DNA of 42,621 nt from Bacillota bacterium (lineage in GTDB: Bacteria; Bacillota; Clostridia; Christensenellales; QALW01). Shown one piece after another: positions 1 through 9,435 of this stretch. Made by a program: the position numbers and the translations under genes. Where the stretch lies: assembly GCA_029007865.1 (NCBI GenBank), contig JAQXIQ010000035.1:1-42621 (forward strand). The letters run 5' to 3'. The stretch's first letter is position 1; each line of letters begins with the position of its first letter. Below the pieces are notes generated by a model. That model worked only from the letters and a program-made list of their open reading frames with translations. It had not been told where the DNA came from and made no database searches.

Positions 1-1034
1 TTCTTTATCATTTCATCAACATTGGAGGCATCCCACCATGCACCGGCAATGGCGACCTCGGTCTGCACGGTCTTGCCTTCAAGAGCAAAGATGGCCTGCT
101 CCACTGCGTTATAGCCGATCTGGAAGGAATCCTGAGCTACCGCTCCGATGAGCTTGGCTCCGCTGTCTTTTTTCATCCACTCTATCTGCTTGCTGCCTGC
201 GTCAAAGCCGCAGAACACTATGTCGTTATATTTGTCTCCGGCAGCTCCGATAGCATCGTAAACCTGCTTTACAACACCCTCATTGGACATGAACACGGCA
301 CGGACGCCCTTCTCGTAAAGAGCCTCGAGCGCAGCCTTGTAAGCGTTGTCGGCATCACCGGGCTTTACTTCCTTCTCAATGGTGTATTTGCCCTTTGTGG
401 TAGCATCGGCGTCGGCAAGCTCGGTGAACTTATCGATAAAGCCCTTGGCGCGGTCAATACCGGTCTGAGTCTCATCATGCTGGATAACGCCCACGGTATA
501 TGTGCCTTCGCAGGCAGCTATATCGGCCTTAATGGCGTTAAAGAAGTTCTCGGCGGCCAGTCCCGCTGCAAGCAGGTTGCTGGTGGCAACGGAGGATTTA
601 ATGGGGTTCTTGTTTGCGTTGTTGAGAGCGCTGACATCGTTTGCCCATATTCCGCTGTCAAACTGCACTACCGGGATGCCCTTATCGTTGGCCTGAGCCA
701 GCATATCCACAAAGCCCTCTCCGATGGTAGCAAGCACCAGCGCGGAGCAGTTGTTGGACAGCGCGGTCTGCACCATTTCCTTCTGCGAAGGAAGATCCTT
801 TGCACTCTCGGAAGCGGGGCCGCGGAAGGTTATGGTGTAACCGTATTTCTGTGCGGCAGCTTCGGCTCCGGCCTTAACCGACTGCCAGAAAGCATGGGAT
901 TCACCCTTTGCTACTACGGCAATAACCTTATTGCCTTCCTCAGGAGTGGTCTGACATCCCGCAGTTCCCAGAACCGCAGCCAGAAGCAGCAGCACCGCCA
1001 GAGTCATTCCGATGATCCTTTTTGTTCTTTTCAT
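1..1034 (-). CDS. Sugar ABC transporter substrate-binding protein (periplasmic-binding-protein-like lipoprotein), 3' end outside window
   Basis: Minus-strand reading MKRTKRIIGMTLAVLLLLAAVLGTAGCQTTPEEGNKVIAVVAKGESHAFWQSVKAGAEAAA..., with lipobox TAGC and Peripla_BP_4-like sequence; directly upstream of RbsC-like and RbsA-like genes. Confidence 0.9.
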   Translation of the reverse strand, partial: MKRTKRIIGMTLAVLLLLAAVLGTAGCQTTPEEGNKVIAVVAKGESHAFWQSVKAGAEAAAQKYGYTITFRGPASESAKDLPSQKEMVQTALSNNCSALVLATIGEGFVDMLAQANDKGIPVVQFDSGIWANDVSALNNANKNPIKSSVATSNLLAAGLAAENFFNAIKADIAACEGTYTVGVIQHDETQTGIDRAKGFIDKFTELADADATTKGKYTIEKEVKPGDADNAYKAALEALYEKGVRAVFMSNEGVVKQVYDAIGAAGDKYNDIVFCGFDAGSKQIEWMKKDSGAKLIGAVAQDSFQIGYNAVEQAIFALEGKTVQTEVAIAGAWWDASNVDEMIK

Positions 1035-1111
1035 GTTCGTGTTCCTCTCTTTCTTTTATTTCTTTATCCGTGCAGCGGCCCTTGTACCAGCCGCGCCGGT
1101 AATTGACTGTC

Positions 1112-2365
1112 TTAAGCCTTGTCGCTCCTTACCTTGAGAGCGCTCAGCTTTTCATCGCGTTCCTTCCTGAGCCTTTCGATCTGCTGCTCCAGCTCGGCAT
1201 TGCGCGCGGCCAGCTCGCCGGCCTCAATATCCTTGCTGCTGAGCAGGACGTCCTGCTCCCTGCGCTTGAGTTCAATAAGAGATCTGTAATGCTCTCTTGT
1301 GCTCTTTATGCTCATTCCGATACCGCCGCGTGCAGCGCGCTTATTCTTGAACACATCGATAAGCACGGCCACAACAACTATGATACCCGTAAGCACATAC
1401 GTTACATAAGTTGCGTTAACATTCAGGTTGAACCTTGCAAGAGCCATGTTAAGACCGGAGCGGATAACCACCAACAGCAGACCGCCCACGACGCTTCCGA
1501 ACACGGAGGCCACACCGCCGGCTGCGCTGGTACCGCCTATATATACGCCCGCTATGGCGTCCAGCTCCATGCCGTTTCCGGTAGCGGTAGCAACGGTGGG
1601 GAACGCCGCTGCCCAGAACACTGCGGCTATTCCTGCCGCCAGTCCGCTGAAAATGTAAGCCGTCATCTTATAGGTATCGGTCTTTATGCCGGAAAGGCGC
1701 GTTGCCTCCTCATTGCTTCCTATGGACAGGATATACCGGCCTATCTTGTTTTTATACATCAGATACATACATACCAGCATCAGGCCTATCACCCACACAA
1801 TGCCCGTGGGGAAGCCATTGGCGTTGGAGAAAACCGCATTAAAGCCTGTAAGGCTGGGGTAAAACACATTGGGAATAGACACTATAATGGCGCTCAATCC
1901 TCTGGCCAGCAGCATGGTGCCCAGCGTTGCTATAAAGGGTGGCATTTTGAGCTTTGCAATAAGCACGCCGTTGAGCAGTCCGAATACCGTGCCGATGGCA
2001 ATCATTATCGGGATGCAGTACCACACGGCGGAGGGGTCCACTCTTCCGTCCGGGCCGGCAAGCAGCTTTCCGGCAACTACCGCCGATGCGATGCAGACCG
2101 TACCGATGGAAAGGTCAATGCCCCCCGTAGCTATAACAAAGGTAACACCCAGACCCATTATGGCATACGGAGCCAGAGACTGCATCATGGACACTATATT
2201 GTACTGATCCAGGAACCTGTTGTTGATCAGGAAAAAGATCAGCGTCAAAAACAGCAGTGCTCCGATGATAATAAGGTTCTGCTTGCCCTTGTTTCTAAGG
2301 AAATCTCCCGCCGCAACTCCGGCCCGGCGGCATTTTCTTGAAAAAATAATATGTTCCCGTTCCAT
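1112..2365 (-). CDS. Sugar ABC transporter permease (RbsC/BPD_transp_2 family)
   Basis: 417 aa; multi-TM, 'GVTFVIATGGIDLSIGTV' and 'AGVYIGGTSAAGGVASVFGSVVGGLLL' motifs; abuts the ATPase gene. Confidence 0.93.
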   Translation of the reverse strand: MEREHIIFSRKCRRAGVAAGDFLRNKGKQNLIIIGALLFLTLIFFLINNRFLDQYNIVSMMQSLAPYAIMGLGVTFVIATGGIDLSIGTVCIASAVVAGKLLAGPDGRVDPSAVWYCIPIMIAIGTVFGLLNGVLIAKLKMPPFIATLGTMLLARGLSAIIVSIPNVFYPSLTGFNAVFSNANGFPTGIVWVIGLMLVCMYLMYKNKIGRYILSIGSNEEATRLSGIKTDTYKMTAYIFSGLAAGIAAVFWAAAFPTVATATGNGMELDAIAGVYIGGTSAAGGVASVFGSVVGGLLLVVIRSGLNMALARFNLNVNATYVTYVLTGIIVVVAVLIDVFKNKRAARGGIGMSIKSTREHYRSLIELKRREQDVLLSSKDIEAGELAARNAELEQQIERLRKERDEKLSALKVRSDKA

Positions 2366-3871
2366 TTACTGCTCCTCCCTCATGGTGGCATATTTCATTA
2401 TTCTTTCCTGTGTTGCTTCCGCTATATCAAGCTCCGCCGTCTTCCTGCCCTCGCACATTACCAGAACACGGTCGCTGAGCCTTTGTATCTCCGCTAACTC
2501 GGAGGATATCATTATTATGGCCTTTCCTTTGGCTGCCAGTTCCTCCATGAGCTCGTACATCTCACTTTTTGCTCCCACATCAATACCCCTTGTGGGCTCG
2601 TCAAAAATGAAGATATCCGAATTTTTTATAAGCCACCTGGCGATTATTACCTTTTGCTGATTTCCGCCCGATAGATTCTTGACCTTCTGCCTGACCGAAG
2701 GCATTTTGGTCCGGAGCTTGGCATTGGCCTCGCCGGCGGTGCGTTCTATCTGAGCGTCGTTGATAAACCCGAAAGACACAAAATCCTCTACCGACGCCAG
2801 CACCGAGTTTTCCGCCACGGATTTTTCCAGCATGAGACCGTAGCGCTTTCTGTCCTCGGAAAGATAGCATATCCCGTGCTTTACAGCCTCGGCGGGAGTT
2901 TTAATTCTCACCGGCTCGCCGTTTATAAGTATCTCTCCGCTGTCAAACGGGTCGGCTCCGTATACCGCACGGGCAACCTCGGTTCTTCCTGCTCCCATAA
3001 GGCCGGAAAAGCCCAGTATTTCCCCCTTGTGCAGAGTAAAGCTGACATCCTTTATAAGGCTTCCGCTGTTTAAGTGCCGTACCTCCAGCGCTACAGGAGC
3101 GTCTGCCGGACAGGCGGAGGCCTCCTTTTTTTCACCGTATATCACGCGGCCCACCATCATGCGCACTATCTCGTCCTTGGTGGTATCCGCGGTGTTGAGG
3201 GTACCGACATATTCCCCGTCGCGCATTACCGTAACGCGATCGCTTATCCTGGTTATTTCGTCCATGCGGTGCGAAATATATATCATGCCGATGCCTTTGC
3301 TTCGCAGATCGTTCATTATGGCAAAGAGCTCTTCCACCTCGGTCTGAGTAAGCGCCGCAGTGGGTTCATCCAGCACCAACAGACGGGCGTCCCGGCTTAT
3401 CGCCTTAGCTATTTCCACCATCTGCTGCTTGCCCACCGTAAGACTGCCCAACACCGCACCCGGATCTATCCTTACGCCTATGCGCTTAAAGAGAGCTTCG
3501 GCGTCTCTTTCCATCTGTCTGTCGTCGATAAAGCCCATTTTTATGGGCTCCCGCCCGATATATATATTCTGGGCAACGGTCAGATGGTTCATCATGTTGA
3601 GTTCCTGATGAATGATGCTTACGCCTGCAGCCTGAGCCTGGGCAATATTGTCAAAATTGACCGCCTGACCGAAAAGCTCTATTTCGCCGCCGTCTCTGTG
3701 ATATATTCCGCACAGGACCTTCATCAAAGTGGATTTTCCCGCTCCGTTTTCTCCCATCAGCGCGTGTACTTCTCCTGCCTTCAGGGAAAACTGCGCATTT
3801 TTAAGCGCATGAACTCCGGCAAAGCGTTTTTCTATTCCCGTCATCTTAAGAATATACTTTTCCACGCTCAC
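2366..3871 (-). CDS. Sugar ABC transporter ATP-binding protein (RbsA/MglA type, two ABC domains)
   Basis: 501 aa; Walker A GENGAGKST, Walker B LLVLDEPTAAL, second-domain signature LSGGNQQKVIIARWL. Confidence 0.95.
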   Translation of the reverse strand: MSVEKYILKMTGIEKRFAGVHALKNAQFSLKAGEVHALMGENGAGKSTLMKVLCGIYHRDGGEIELFGQAVNFDNIAQAQAAGVSIIHQELNMMNHLTVAQNIYIGREPIKMGFIDDRQMERDAEALFKRIGVRIDPGAVLGSLTVGKQQMVEIAKAISRDARLLVLDEPTAALTQTEVEELFAIMNDLRSKGIGMIYISHRMDEITRISDRVTVMRDGEYVGTLNTADTTKDEIVRMMVGRVIYGEKKEASACPADAPVALEVRHLNSGSLIKDVSFTLHKGEILGFSGLMGAGRTEVARAVYGADPFDSGEILINGEPVRIKTPAEAVKHGICYLSEDRKRYGLMLEKSVAENSVLASVEDFVSFGFINDAQIERTAGEANAKLRTKMPSVRQKVKNLSGGNQQKVIIARWLIKNSDIFIFDEPTRGIDVGAKSEMYELMEELAAKGKAIIMISSELAEIQRLSDRVLVMCEGRKTAELDIAEATQERIMKYATMREEQ

Positions 3872-4027
3872 GCTCCCCTTCCTTTTTTGTGTTAAACACC
3901 TTACACTATTATCTTAAAATAAAAAATAAATTATTCAATGCACACGATTGTCATGTTTGTAAAGCAAGATTGTTATATTATTTTGATTTTTATTGACTTT
4001 TACGCTTTATTATGATAAATTATATAT

Positions 4028-4894
4028 ATGGATATTATACATCGCTACAACAGCAAAGAACGCCAGCACTATCTTCTGGGCTCTCATTATTCCTTCCGCC
4101 TGCGCCCGCAGCTCCTTTACGTCGGACGCCTCAACAAGCAGGCCGGCTGGCACGACGAACCGCACAGTCACGACTTTGCGGAAATTCTTTTCGTAAAGGA
4201 AGGCTACGGGACGGTGCGCGCCTACGGGACGGAAAAGATTATCGGCCCGGGCGATATCATCGTCTACAACGCCGGCATTTCCCATGAAGAAACAAGCAAC
4301 GCAGAGGCACCTCTGGAGCTTATATTCTTTGCTCTGGACAAGGTCAACATTACTGACCTTGATTACAATTGTCTGCTGCCCGAGGGCTACGATTTTGTGT
4401 ATAACTCCGACGTCCTTTACGGGTTGTTCTGCTCCCAAACGGAAACCATGCTGACGGAAATGAAAACCCGGGAGCGCTTTCATCTGGAGATCGCTCAGAA
4501 TATTTCCCGTACGCTGATAATGTATCTGTTCCGCATAATAAACAGCACCACCAATAAGGCAATAATCAAGAGCAACGCCGGCTACAGAGCGGCACTGGAA
4601 TACATTAACCAGCACTTCCGCGAGCCGCTGGAGCTGGAGGATATAGCCGCGGCCTGCTATATTAACAAGTTCTATCTTTCCCATCTCTTTGCCCGCGAAA
4701 ACGATATGTCCATAGGCCAGTACATCACCAAGCGCCGCCTGGACGAGGCCTGCTATCTGCTTAAAAACACCAACCATTCGGTAAACAAAATTTCCGAGCT
4801 CTCCGGGTTCAACGATTTTTCCTATTTCTGCCGCTGCTTCAAAAAGAATATGGGCATTACCCCTACGCAGTACCGGAAGTCTCAGCAGAAGTAG
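4028..4894 (+). CDS. AraC family transcriptional regulator (N-terminal cupin, C-terminal HTH_18)
   Basis: Cupin-like N-terminus (HDFAEILFVKEGYGTV) and C-terminal AraC HTH (FYLSHLFARENDMSIGQYITKRRLDEACYLLKNTNHSVNKISELSGFNDFSYFCRCFKKNMGITPTQYR); divergent from the sugar transporter. Confidence 0.9.
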   Translation: MDIIHRYNSKERQHYLLGSHYSFRLRPQLLYVGRLNKQAGWHDEPHSHDFAEILFVKEGYGTVRAYGTEKIIGPGDIIVYNAGISHEETSNAEAPLELIFFALDKVNITDLDYNCLLPEGYDFVYNSDVLYGLFCSQTETMLTEMKTRERFHLEIAQNISRTLIMYLFRIINSTTNKAIIKSNAGYRAALEYINQHFREPLELEDIAAACYINKFYLSHLFARENDMSIGQYITKRRLDEACYLLKNTNHSVNKISELSGFNDFSYFCRCFKKNMGITPTQYRKSQQK

Positions 4895-4932
4895 GCGGCG
4901 TCCCCGCTTCCTGCAGAATACCGCACAGGAAT

Positions 4933-4978
4933 AAAACGGGACCGGATGCTTAAAAACACCTGCATTCCGGCCCGTTTT
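4933..4978. terminator. Strong hairpin between convergent araC-like and spo0A genes
   Basis: AAAACGGG-a-CCGGATGC ... GCATTCCGGCCCGTTTT; long GC-rich stem with A/T tracts at both ends. Confidence 0.75.
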
Positions 4979-5022
4979 GATATGTCCGCTGTTTATAAGT
5001 TGTCAATTGTTCTGTAAATAAG

Positions 5023-5138
5023 TTATCCACAGAAGTCACAGGTTTACCCACAACCCGCGGTTTTACAGGGAATTTTTTGCAGATAACCGGCTGATTGTTT
5101 ATCCACAACCTGTGGTTTGTGCATTTTATTGTGCATAA
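5023..5138. promoter_or_regulatory. DnaA-box cluster
   Basis: TTATCCACA at 5023-5031 and 5099-5107 (exact), TTACCCACA at 5044-5052 (1 mismatch), TGTGCATAA (complement TTATGCACA) at 5130-5138. Confidence 0.65.
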
Positions 5139-5144
5139 CTTTGT

Positions 5145-5924
5145 TTATGCCGCATTTTCCATTATCAGTTTGTCCGCAATAAGAGCTATAAATTCTCCGT
5201 TTGTAGGCTTATCGTTGCGCGTATAAACATTGTATCCGAAAATATCATTGATATTCTCTATTTTCCCGCGGGTCCAGGCCACCTCTATGGCGTGTCTTAT
5301 GGCGCGCTCCACCTTGGATGCGCTGGTATCGTATGTCTTTGCAATTCCCGGATACAGCTCTTTGGTTATTCTGTTTATGATATCCGGGTTATTTATAACC
5401 ATTTTGACCGCTTCGCGCAGGAAGGTATAGCCCTTGATGTGAGCGGGAATGCCCATGGTTATAAACATGGTGCTTATTTTTTCATCCACGCTCTTTTCCC
5501 CGCTGCGTACCGCTATCCTGCCCGCCGCGGGCCTCAGCGGCCTGCCCATGCGCACCGCTATGCAGTCCCGCACCCGGTTGCGCACCGACGAAACATCAAA
5601 GGGCTTGGCCAGAAAGAATGTCGCCCCCAGCTCAACGGAACGAAGTATAAACCCCTCCTGAGCCAGCGCCGAAATCACAATGACGGCGGGCGCGTCCTGT
5701 CTGTCCGCCAAAGCCTCCAGCACCCCAAAGCCGTCAAGGCGCGGCATTACTATATCCAGTAATACAACATCGGGCGAAAACTGTGCTATTTTATCCAGCG
5801 CCTCAATACCGTCTGCCGCTTCTCCCACGATGCACAGATCCTCCTGCCCCTCCAGAATGCCTCGGAGTGTGCTCCTTATCTGTGCATTATCATCCACAAT
5901 CAGAATCTTTGCCGTTTGTTCCAT
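5145..5924 (-). CDS. spo0A: Sporulation transcription factor Spo0A
   Basis: Receiver domain (KILIVDDNAQIRSTL...DVVLLDIVMPRLDGFG) plus Spo0A_C (GIPAHIKGYTFLREAV...YPGIAKTYDTSASKVERAIRHAIEVAWTRGKIENINDIFGY); start chosen at MEQTAKIL with AAAGGGGA upstream rather than the longer ORF start at 5951. Confidence 0.97.
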   Translation of the reverse strand: MEQTAKILIVDDNAQIRSTLRGILEGQEDLCIVGEAADGIEALDKIAQFSPDVVLLDIVMPRLDGFGVLEALADRQDAPAVIVISALAQEGFILRSVELGATFFLAKPFDVSSVRNRVRDCIAVRMGRPLRPAAGRIAVRSGEKSVDEKISTMFITMGIPAHIKGYTFLREAVKMVINNPDIINRITKELYPGIAKTYDTSASKVERAIRHAIEVAWTRGKIENINDIFGYNVYTRNDKPTNGEFIALIADKLIMENAA

Positions 5925-5979
5925 ACTACTTTTCCCCTTTCTAATATCCAAATCGTGGCAAAAACTTCATTCCTTGGGT

Positions 5980-6008
5980 ATAATATCACAATATGTGGTA
6001 GAATGCAA
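5980..6008 (-). promoter_or_regulatory. Candidate sigma-A type promoter of spo0A
   Basis: On minus strand TTGCAT - 17 nt - TATTAT, about 55 bp upstream of the spo0A start. Confidence 0.5.
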
Positions 6009-6070
6009 TGGTTTAATTCACAATTTCTTGTAAAATTATGATTTTTTTAGAAGCTAATTTTGTTTTAATT

Positions 6071-6077
6071 TGTCGAA
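6071..6077 (+). promoter_or_regulatory. Candidate 0A box
   Basis: Exact TGTCGAA (context ATTTGTCGAATGC) upstream of spo0A. Confidence 0.3.
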
Positions 6078-6230
6078 TGCCTTTTTTCGTGTTTTCCTGG
6101 CCGTAAAAAAAGCGGGAAATACAGTCAAAACGCTGCGTAAAATTATATATAATTTATCATGTCCGGGGTGGGCAATGCTCCCGCCGCGGTCCTCGCTCCT
6201 GCCTGCCCGTCAATTTTCGAAAAACGCAGC

Positions 6231-6260
6231 AAAAGGGCGGATATGCCTTCATATCCGCCC
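6231..6260 (-). terminator. Rho-independent terminator of the phosphohexomutase gene
   Basis: Minus strand GGGCGGATATG-aagg-CATATCCGCCC followed by TTTT (11-bp perfect stem). Confidence 0.75.
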
Positions 6261-6342
6261 TCGTTATGTTTATATACCCTTTGCGCGTTTATATGCCCTT
6301 AGTGCGCCCTCCTTGCTCCGGCACTCCAACTGAGCAATCGTC

Positions 6343-8040
6343 TCATTTCAGCCCCACCGCGGCGCAGATATCGCTCTCCAGTAAGTTCAGCGCCCTGTCT
6401 GCATCCTCCCGGCTGTCTTCCCTGACGGCAAAATATACCTTGAGCTTGGGCTCGGTTCCGGAGGGTCGCACGCAGGCCCAGCCGTCTTCCAGCTCATAAT
6501 ACAGTACGTTGCTTGCAGGCAGCTCTATCGCGCTTACCTTTCCGTCCTGAACGCGCTGACGCTTGTTATAATCGCGCACGGCAATGACCGTTCTGCCTCC
6601 CAGACTGCTTATGCTCTCCTGCGCCAGACGTTGCATCACGGATTTGATTTTGGCCATGCCCTCCATTCCGGAAAGGGTAAAGGAGACGGTTTTTTCTCTC
6701 CAGAAGCCATAGCGGGCATAGATATCCTGCAGTCCGTCCAGCAATGTCTTGCCCTGCGCCGCAAGGCTGCATGCGGTCTGAGCTAAAAGCATGCAGGCCA
6801 CCACGCCGTCCTTGTCCCGGGCATGAGTGCCCAGCAGATAGCCGTAGCTTTCCTCAAAGCCAAACAAATATGTGTGCTCTCCGGTGGTCTCGTATTCCTT
6901 TATCTTTTCCCCGATGAACTTAAAACCGGTAAGCACCTCCACGGTCTCCGCTCCGTAGTGCGCGGCTATATCCCGCACCAGCTCGGTTGTTACAATGGTT
7001 TTTATCACCGCGCCGTTTCCGGGCAGCGTACCGGCCGCCTTTCTTGACCAGAGCAGACCCTCCAGCATGATGCACCCCAGCTGATTGCCCGTAAGGGGAA
7101 CATATTCGCCGTCTTTATTCCGCACTGCGGCGCCCATGCGGTCACAGTCCGGATCGGTGCCTATTACAAGATCCGCTCCCACCTGCCGTGCATATTCCAC
7201 AGCCATGGACAAAGCCTCTATGTTTTCCGGATTCGGGCTCTTGACCGTGGAAAAATCCCCGTCCGGCTCCGCCTGCGCTGCGAGCAGATGCACCCCTTTA
7301 AGCCCCATTAGCTCAAAGGCGCGGCATACCGGCCTGCATCCGGAGCCGTGCAGTGGCGTATATACGATTTTCAGCTCCGGGCAGGAAGCAACCAGTCTCA
7401 GATCGAAAAGCGGAAGCACCGCCTCAAAATAAGCCCTGTCCAGCTCCTCTCCCACAACATTTATAAGTCCGGCCTCCACCGCGGCGTCAAAATCCGCCGC
7501 CTCAATGCCGAAATAGCTTTTGGCGCGTATGCGCTCCAGCATTGCTGCCGCAGGCTCCAGGGACAGCTGCGCTCCGTCGCTGCCGTAAACCTTATAGCCG
7601 TTATATTCCTTGGGATTGTGGCTTGCCGTTATCATTACTCCGGCATAGGCCTTAAAATGCCGTACCCCGAATGACAGCAGCGGCACCGGGCGCAGCCGGT
7701 CATACAAATAGCTCCTGACGCCGTTTGCCGCCAGTATGCAGGCGGTAAGACGGGCAAACTCCCGGCTCCTGTGACGGGAATCGTAGCTTATAACCACTCC
7801 GTCGCTCTGCCTGCCGCAGGATACCACATAATCCGCAAGCCCCGCAGTTGCCCTGCCCACGGTATACTCGTTCATTCCGTTGCTGCCCAGCCTGAGAATG
7901 CCGCGCATCCCGGCGGTACCGAACTCCAGCTCGGTATAAAAGCGCTCCCTGCGCTCTTCCTCGCTCAGGCCCAGCAGCTCCCGCTTTTGCTCCGGCTCAA
8001 CATTTGCAAGCCATAAATCAAATTGCTCGGTGTAATTCAT
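6343..8040 (-). CDS. Phospho-sugar mutase (phosphoglucomutase/phosphomannomutase)
   Basis: TASHNPKEYNGYKVY, GTDPDCDRMG, GFEESYGYLLG and WACVRPSGTEPKLKVY motifs; start likely MNYTEQFDLW (8040), not 8163. Confidence 0.95.
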   Translation of the reverse strand: MNYTEQFDLWLANVEPEQKRELLGLSEEERRERFYTELEFGTAGMRGILRLGSNGMNEYTVGRATAGLADYVVSCGRQSDGVVISYDSRHRSREFARLTACILAANGVRSYLYDRLRPVPLLSFGVRHFKAYAGVMITASHNPKEYNGYKVYGSDGAQLSLEPAAAMLERIRAKSYFGIEAADFDAAVEAGLINVVGEELDRAYFEAVLPLFDLRLVASCPELKIVYTPLHGSGCRPVCRAFELMGLKGVHLLAAQAEPDGDFSTVKSPNPENIEALSMAVEYARQVGADLVIGTDPDCDRMGAAVRNKDGEYVPLTGNQLGCIMLEGLLWSRKAAGTLPGNGAVIKTIVTTELVRDIAAHYGAETVEVLTGFKFIGEKIKEYETTGEHTYLFGFEESYGYLLGTHARDKDGVVACMLLAQTACSLAAQGKTLLDGLQDIYARYGFWREKTVSFTLSGMEGMAKIKSVMQRLAQESISSLGGRTVIAVRDYNKRQRVQDGKVSAIELPASNVLYYELEDGWACVRPSGTEPKLKVYFAVREDSREDADRALNLLESDICAAVGLK

Positions 8041-8131
8041 GTTTTCCACAGTGTTTTCCGCTCCCTTTCTGTAAGTTTCCGCCGCCTGCGCGGCTCCGGT
8101 TATCATTGTCACGGCAGGTGCCGGCCGACGC

Positions 8132-8929
8132 TCAGCGGCCGTGCGTGATTCTGGCAATATCATAAACCGCGCCTCTCCGGTCCTGATAGGCTATATCCAC
8201 CGGAAGAGAGGCTCCCGCGGACAAAAGCTCCTGCGCTACCGTACGGTATGCCAGCTCCGGCGTGTTATTCTGATGCGACAGGTGGCACAGCACCGCCTGA
8301 CAGAGACCTTTATCCAGCAGCGAACACAGCGTGCGTCCGCAGTTTGTATTGCTCAGATGCCCGTTGCTGCCCAGTATTCTGCGCTTCAGCGCAAAGGGAT
8401 ACGGCCCCTCCGCCAGCATTTTTTCATCGTGATTGCTCTCTATGCAAACCAGCTGCGCCCCCTCCAGCTGCTGAGCCAGGCTCTTGGTCATGTGCCCGAT
8501 ATCCGTAGCAATGCATACCCTGCGCAGGCCGCAGCCTATGGAATAGCCCACGGATTCCGCAGCGTCGTGCGGGGTTTTGAAGGGGGTTATCTCCAGGTCG
8601 TCTATGTAAAAACTTTCCCCGGTCCTGAAAATGTTAAACGCGGCGGTATCCATGGACGGAAATCGCTTAAGCACCGCCTCCATGGTGGCCTCGTTGCAGT
8701 AAACGCTCAGTCCGTTTTTCCTCACCAGCACCTCAAGAGCTGCTATATGGTCGATATGCTCATGCGTAAGCAATATGCCGGAAAGCTCTCCCGGCCTTAC
8801 TCCCAGCGTAGCAAGCTGAGCCGTTATATTCTTTGCATTGGTTCCGGCATCCACCAGCACGGCAGTGCCCTCTCCGGCTATAAAATGGCAGTTCCCCTTT
8901 GAACCGCTCGTTATGGGACAGTACAGCAT
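8132..8929 (-). CDS. MBL-fold metallohydrolase (YycJ/WalJ-like)
   Basis: SGSKGNCHFIAG...VDAGTNAKNI...LLTHEHIDHIAALEVL...IATDIGHMTKSL. Confidence 0.88.
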   Translation of the reverse strand: MLYCPITSGSKGNCHFIAGEGTAVLVDAGTNAKNITAQLATLGVRPGELSGILLTHEHIDHIAALEVLVRKNGLSVYCNEATMEAVLKRFPSMDTAAFNIFRTGESFYIDDLEITPFKTPHDAAESVGYSIGCGLRRVCIATDIGHMTKSLAQQLEGAQLVCIESNHDEKMLAEGPYPFALKRRILGSNGHLSNTNCGRTLCSLLDKGLCQAVLCHLSHQNNTPELAYRTVAQELLSAGASLPVDIAYQDRRGAVYDIARITHGR

Positions 8930-9123
8930 ATACTCTTCTCCGGGACAAAAACCGCCGCCCCAATAGATAAATATATCAAAGCGGGGCGCAAATTATTCGT
9001 ATTAACAGGCAAATAAGCCCGTAACTTTTGTTTTATTATAGCATAAGCCGGATAAAAATACAATACCGCCGCTAATATATCCGCCGCAGAGCCAACACTT
9101 TTGCCGCGCAGCGGAAATAATCC

Positions 9124-9152
9124 TTTACAAACAAAGAGAATTTTTATATAAT
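9124..9152 (+). promoter_or_regulatory. Sigma-A type promoter upstream of the ileS leader
   Basis: TTTACA - 17 nt - TATAAT. Confidence 0.75.
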
Positions 9153-9158
9153 AAACTG

Positions 9159-9385
9159 AAACTTTATGATCGGGACAGGCCGGACGGAATCCGGATATTT
9201 CAGAGAGCCGCCGCAATGGTGAAAGGCGGTATATCCCTCTGTTATCGGTATCACCCGTGAAAGGATCGCGCGAAACGGCAGTAGCGCGGTACGGGTCTGC
9301 CCGCTTATCGCAGGAGGCGTATATAATACGCAGCTCTTAATGGTCAAAGCGCCCCGCGCTCTTTTTAGGAGTGCGGGCTTTTATT
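9159..9385 (+). promoter_or_regulatory. T-box leader (Ile specifier ATC) with terminator/antiterminator upstream of ileS
   Basis: Stem I landmarks GGGACAG, AGAGAGCC, GGTGAAAGG; specifier region GGTATCACCC with ATC at 9250-9252; TGGT bulge candidate in CTCTTAATGGTCAAAGCG; terminator GCCCCGCGCTC-tttttag-GAGTGCGGGC-TTTT at 9350-9382; the antiterminator pairing CTCTTA/TAGGAG excludes the terminator. Confidence 0.82.
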
Positions 9386-9435
9386 TTCAGACGGGTTTGA
9401 TTCCCGCCAATGTTTTAGAAAGGCTGTGCAGCAAA

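Noticed and set aside
1103-2341. Long plus-strand ORFs opposite transporter genes (also 3074-3895, 8141-8902, 10543-11805, 28932-30242, 31366-32940, 34223-35233)
   Set aside because: They lie antisense to genes with clear family motifs, have low-complexity translations rich in His/Gly/Arg/Ala and no domain signature; shadow ORFs of GC-biased codons.
6212-6226. Second 0A box (TTTTCGAAAAAC)
   Set aside because: Does not match TGTCGAA; the short AT-rich palindrome is likely chance.
9380-9412. tRNA T-arm-like GGGTTTGATTCCC
   Set aside because: No acceptor, D or anticodon arms around it; a short hairpin between the T-box terminator and ileS.
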